This document shows, piece after piece, positions 61,165-64,000 of a stretch of 64,000 nt of DNA; position 1 is the first letter of the stretch, and every line of letters starts with the position of its first letter. The position numbers and the translations under genes were made by a program. The notes below the pieces were generated by a model, which was not told where the DNA came from, ran no database searches, and saw nothing but the letters and a program-made list of their open reading frames with translations. The DNA comes from Branchipolynoe longqiensis (taxonomy: Eukaryota > Annelida > Polychaeta > Phyllodocida > Polynoidae), in the NCBI GenBank assembly GCA_030323885.1, contig CM059193.1:74685543-74749542 (forward strand), written 5' to 3'.

Positions 61165-61572
61165 TTGCAGGTATAGCAATATCTCAGGGAGTTTGACGCC
61201 CCTGCCTTGCAGAGTTGTAAACCACTGCCTTGTGGTACAGGTCCTTGACAGAACCGAAGGCTAAGGGAGCAAACCCTAAACAGAAAACCATGTCACTGTG
61301 GCAGCATTAAGGGCAGTTGATGTATGGAACTCCCAACATCTCCCGACCAGCCACTGCAGGGACAAATAGTTTTGCGCCTGTCTTGACATGTTCTTGCCAG
61401 TGTGAAACCTCTATTTGCTCCCCGAGAGAGTGCCACTGGTAACTTGCAAAAGCCAGCAGCACTTCAACACCGTTGCAGGCAGCTTTCATGAAATGGCTAA
61501 ATGGAGAGCAGCAGTCAAGTAATGAAAGCAGTCTTTGTCGCATCGCGACCGACCGCATGATGATGATGATGA
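61165..61572 (+). mobile_element. Non-autonomous retroposon R with a LINE 3' end, copy 2
   Basis: Colinear with 37368-37795 in the opposite orientation: GAGTTTGACGCCCCTGCCTT, ACAGAACCGAAGGCTAAGGG, TGTATGGAACTCCCAACATC, CCGAGAGAGTGCCACTGGTA, then GGCTAAATGGAGAGCAGCAG, the stop-spanning AGTCAAGTAATGAAAGCAGT of LINE alpha, and (ATG)n. At this junction the copy retains 15 more bases of LINE sequence than the 37-kb copy. Confidence 0.75.
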
Positions 61573-61905
61573 AACTTCTTAAAAAAGAATTTAAAGTTTG
61601 CTATCGATGAATCACCATGTATACGGTTACATCTTATACCTTACAAGCTACAGTATATGTATATGCTGTGTCACATGTCCATTGGCTATGTATCTATTGT
61701 GATATATGAGTAATAGACGTCCAGACAAGTCTGTAATATATGCTAATGATATGCATAATGTTCTAGACAGTGAGTGAGACAAAGGAGTATGTAAATGAGA
61801 TGATGTCATGGAAAGTTTAGCCGGCGGTTCAGTGAGCCCTGGACGGGAATACACCATTAAGTATCCAGAAGTCAAAGTGTTCAGACGTTGTACTTTCAAA
61901 TCTAT
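61573..61905. other. Unassigned DNA
   Basis: Nothing recognised. Confidence 0.35.
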
Positions 61906-62139
61906 GAAGAGGTTAGGTACAACTCCCCGTAAACGCCAATGAAGCAATTGACTTCACATTTTTTAAATGTACCTGAAGGTAATTTTAATTTTCACTTATT
62001 CCACGTTGGTTGTGAAGAAATGGTTATCGAAGAATGACACAAAAATAGAAATGTAAAAAGTAACATTGTGAAGGTTTTAGTCCAATTTCTATCTCATTAT
62101 TGTGATTGATATTTACAGGGTTTTGCGCCTGAACTGTTC
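61906..62139. mobile_element. MITE G, complete, diverged
   Basis: GAAGAGGTTAGGTACAACTC at the left, GGGTTTTGCGCCTGAACTGT at the right, interior AAGGTAATTTTAATTTTCAC. Confidence 0.75.
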
Positions 62140-62278
62140 ATATGAAACAAATTCCAGTGTGTGACTGACGAGGCCGGGCCGGTGGTGGTGCCACCGGTCA
62201 TAGAGGGTGGGTCACCCATAGAGTAGTACACAGAATTGCAGTTGTTAATAACGTTACGATAATAATAAGATGTTTGGT

Positions 62279-62592
62279 GTTCTCTGTGGCAGAGTGGTTA
62301 GAGTCTCTGACTTTCTTTCGAGGTCAGACTCCTAATCTGAAGGTTGGTGGTTCGATTCCCGGTGCCCCCAACTCTGCCAATTTGGATTTCCACCGCTGTG
62401 TATAACTTACAGCGTCATGAAAGGCTGGTTGCTCTCATACAATGTCTATGTGGTGAGGGAGGTTAAAAATTCCTTTGGGTCGGTAAATGTGCAGGTTCAG
62501 GCTTTCTATCAACAAACTGTGTAATGGTGAAAACAAGTCTATTCAGGCTTATCCATGATAGGCAGTATAAATCTTCAAGAAAAAATAAGATA
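62279..62592 (+). repeat. SINE C, tail type T1
   Basis: A box TGGCAGAGTGGTTAGAGTCT, B box GGTTGGTGGTTCGATTCCCG, tail GGTGAAAACAAGTCTATTCA, GGCAGTATAAATCTTCAAGA. Confidence 0.9.
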
Positions 62593-62645
62593 ATATATAG
62601 GGAACATCACTTACACACCTTTATACTCGCATAATCCTTGCAGAT

Positions 62646-62648
<3 letters not shown>

Positions 62649-62686
<38 letters not shown>

Positions 62687-62692
62687 TGTCTA
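62649..62692. repeat. (TA)n microsatellite
   Basis: About 20 uninterrupted TA units preceded by ACACA. Cruciform/slippage-prone. Confidence 0.9.
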
Positions 62693-62845
62693 GATAGTGG
62701 TGCTGATACATTCTCTATGGTGGTATTCATTCCTATATTCATAACACCCGTCTACTACTAAACAAACCATTTCCGCTACCTTAACTCAACAATAATTCAC
62801 TCACCTGTCTACCCAACAAGCAGCCTTCAAACCAATGATTGTATG

Positions 62846-63021
62846 TTTCTTGTTGTTTTACGTCCTAGCAACATCTAACGACATATCAGGACGGGTACTG
62901 ACTTCTGACAGAACGCATTCATGGCGACTTTGTAATGCTACCCCACAGGAAAACCAGGCTGCCAGGACCATGACCTGATATCCCACTCAGTGAAATTATC
63001 CTGACACTGAGCCAACCAGTC
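62846..63021 (-). repeat. SINE A (minus), 5'-truncated, with target duplication
   Basis: TTTTACGTCCTAGCAACATC to CTGAGCCAACCAGTCT. Flanked by TCAAACCAATGATTGTATG (62827-62845) and TCAAACCATTGATTATATG (63022-63040), an imperfect duplication of about 18 bp. Confirms LINE-style insertion. Confidence 0.8.
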
Positions 63022-63102
63022 TCAAACCATTGATTATATGATTGTATTGTAACTGATCCTCACAAATTTAATTGATTCTTTGTACTTCTTTTTTGTTTGT
63101 TA

Positions 63103-63400
63103 GAGTATTATATCCTGGCAACATCTAAGGTCATATCAGAATGGTTCCCGACTTGTTACAGTGCACACTCATGGTGACTTTATAGTGCTACTCCCACTGG
63201 GAAATCAGGCCGCCGTCACCATGACCCGATATCACACCAAGTCATATCATCCTGAAACTGAGCGAACCAGTCCTCGCCCTGTCCTATTAATGCCGAGCGC
63301 CAGGTTAATAAGCAAATTTAAAGTCAATCATTGGTTTACCTTAACCGGAAATCAAACTCCCGACCTTCCGCATTTGATGCCCAGGCCCCACCGATTATTC
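63103..63400 (-). repeat. SINE A (minus), diverged
   Basis: GAGTATTATATCCTGGCAAC, CTCATGGTGACTTTATAGTG, ACCAGTCCTCGCCCTGTCCT, GGAAATCAAACTCCCGACCT. A box eroded. Confidence 0.85.
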
Positions 63401-63794
63401 TTTATATGTTATCATGACATAATGCTGTAATTGCTCTGAAGCGATAGAACTTGCATCACTGGATGCAAAAATGTGCTAAAAAGCAGCTGAATAAACTTTG
63501 TGACCAAACCAAAAAAAAAATCTGATCAAATTGTGTGACCTACTAACACTTATATGATTCTCGCTAAACCAATATATATTCGCTTCTGGTATTTTTCGAT
63601 GAAATTTGTTATTTGATACGATAACAAAAAGTTCAGTTCCTCCTAAGTTAATCTGGATGAAATCTTGAAAGAAATAGAAGCATTGATCGCTCCTAATACG
63701 GCATTTGAGACCCTCAAGTTGGTGATGTCTTCATGGAGCTCGGCTGCATGTCTGTTTCTATTAATTCCAAAAGGCCGAAATGCAAAGCCCCGTG
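63401..63794. other. Unassigned AT-rich DNA
   Basis: Nothing recognised. Confidence 0.35.
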
Positions 63795-64000
63795 ATCGGG
63801 CGTGGTGGCCTAATCGTCAGTGCGCGGGCCTCGCTTGTGGAAGGACCGGAGTTCGGTTCCTGGTCTAGTCAAACTGATGACTTTAAAATTGATACTTGTT
63901 GCTTCCTAGCCTGGCGCTCGAAATAAACAGGATAGGGAAAGGACTGGTTAGCTCAGTGTCAGGATAATGTGACTGAATGAGATATCGGGTCATGGTGCTG
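63795..64000 (+). repeat. SINE A, type-I head, cut by the window end
   Basis: A box GCGTGGTGGCCTAATCGTCA, B box GGAGTTCGGTTCCTGGTCTA, body CTCAGTGTCAGGATAATGTG, GAGATATCGGGTCATGGTGC, then the window stops. Confidence 0.85.

Noticed and set aside
21446..62592. Genuine tRNA genes at SINE C and SINE A heads
   Set aside because: A and B boxes are present, but each head continues into the same non-tRNA body and tail, acceptor stems do not pair convincingly, and copies are dispersed.

Overview
This window reads as repeat-dense, intron- or intergenic-type nuclear DNA from an invertebrate animal, most likely a mollusc. The evidence is eukaryotic: RNA polymerase III-type SINEs with tRNA-like A and B boxes, non-LTR retrotransposon tails, many palindromic MITEs, long micro- and minisatellites, and no bacterial-style gene organisation. 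The mollusc assignment rests mainly on SINE family B (for example 52468-52805). Its tRNA-like head (GGGACGTAGCTCAG...) and tail ending GGCGTCGTTAAATAAA resemble a SINE that I recall as common in gastropod and other molluscan sequences. That is recall, not a search result. I found no host protein-coding gene, true tRNA, rRNA or CRISPR array that I can defend. Nearly all open frames of 60 aa or more are satellite artefacts or lie in dispersed repeats.

Layout. 1-9.1 kb: a small MITE, a 1.3-kb 10-bp satellite (1481-2815), the first SINE A copy, a 0.8-kb foldback element, a solo-LTR-like insertion, a 10-bp ACGTTCAACT satellite (6495-6760) and a 1.9-kb CAC/ACC-rich satellite. 9.3-24.8 kb: a dense mosaic of MITEs and SINEs A, C and P, ending in a head-to-head pair of MITE D copies. 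25-30.6 kb: a LINE C-terminal fragment, a CCACC minisatellite and an interrupted MITE G. 31-37.8 kb: a degenerate SINE array, a nested pair of palindromic transposons, a 91-bp tandem amplified from inside a SINE, and an LTR inside a SINE. 38.5-43.1 kb: a decayed retroelement whose order of relics (reverse transcriptase, RNase H, possible recombinase N-terminus) suggests a DIRS/Ngaro-type element, followed by 3 kb of low-copy repeated DNA. 43-52 kb: palindromic MITEs, a LINE fragment with a clean 10-bp target duplication, a 0.87-kb TG satellite and a MITE with perfect 32-bp termini. 52-64 kb: more SINE A/B/C copies, LINE fragments, a 713-bp foldback element and a GGT satellite.

How the pieces relate. 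SINE A (about 330 bp, more than 25 copies or fragments on both strands) is the dominant element and the most frequent host for other insertions. Three insertions, an LTR-like element and two foldback elements, sit at essentially the same place, just 3' of the tRNA-like B box. SINE A and SINE C heads also share an alternative 3' tail, which suggests modular tail exchange. A non-autonomous repeat present at 37.4 and 61.2 kb ends with the 3' end of the LINE at 49.8 and 44.9 kb, so that LINE is its likely mobilising partner. Several palindromic MITEs carry 3-bp TNA target duplications, as expected of PIF/Harbinger-like transposition. Family names (A, B, C, D, G, H and so on) are labels for this window only. 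Boundaries were read by eye and may be off by several bases unless a target duplication is quoted.
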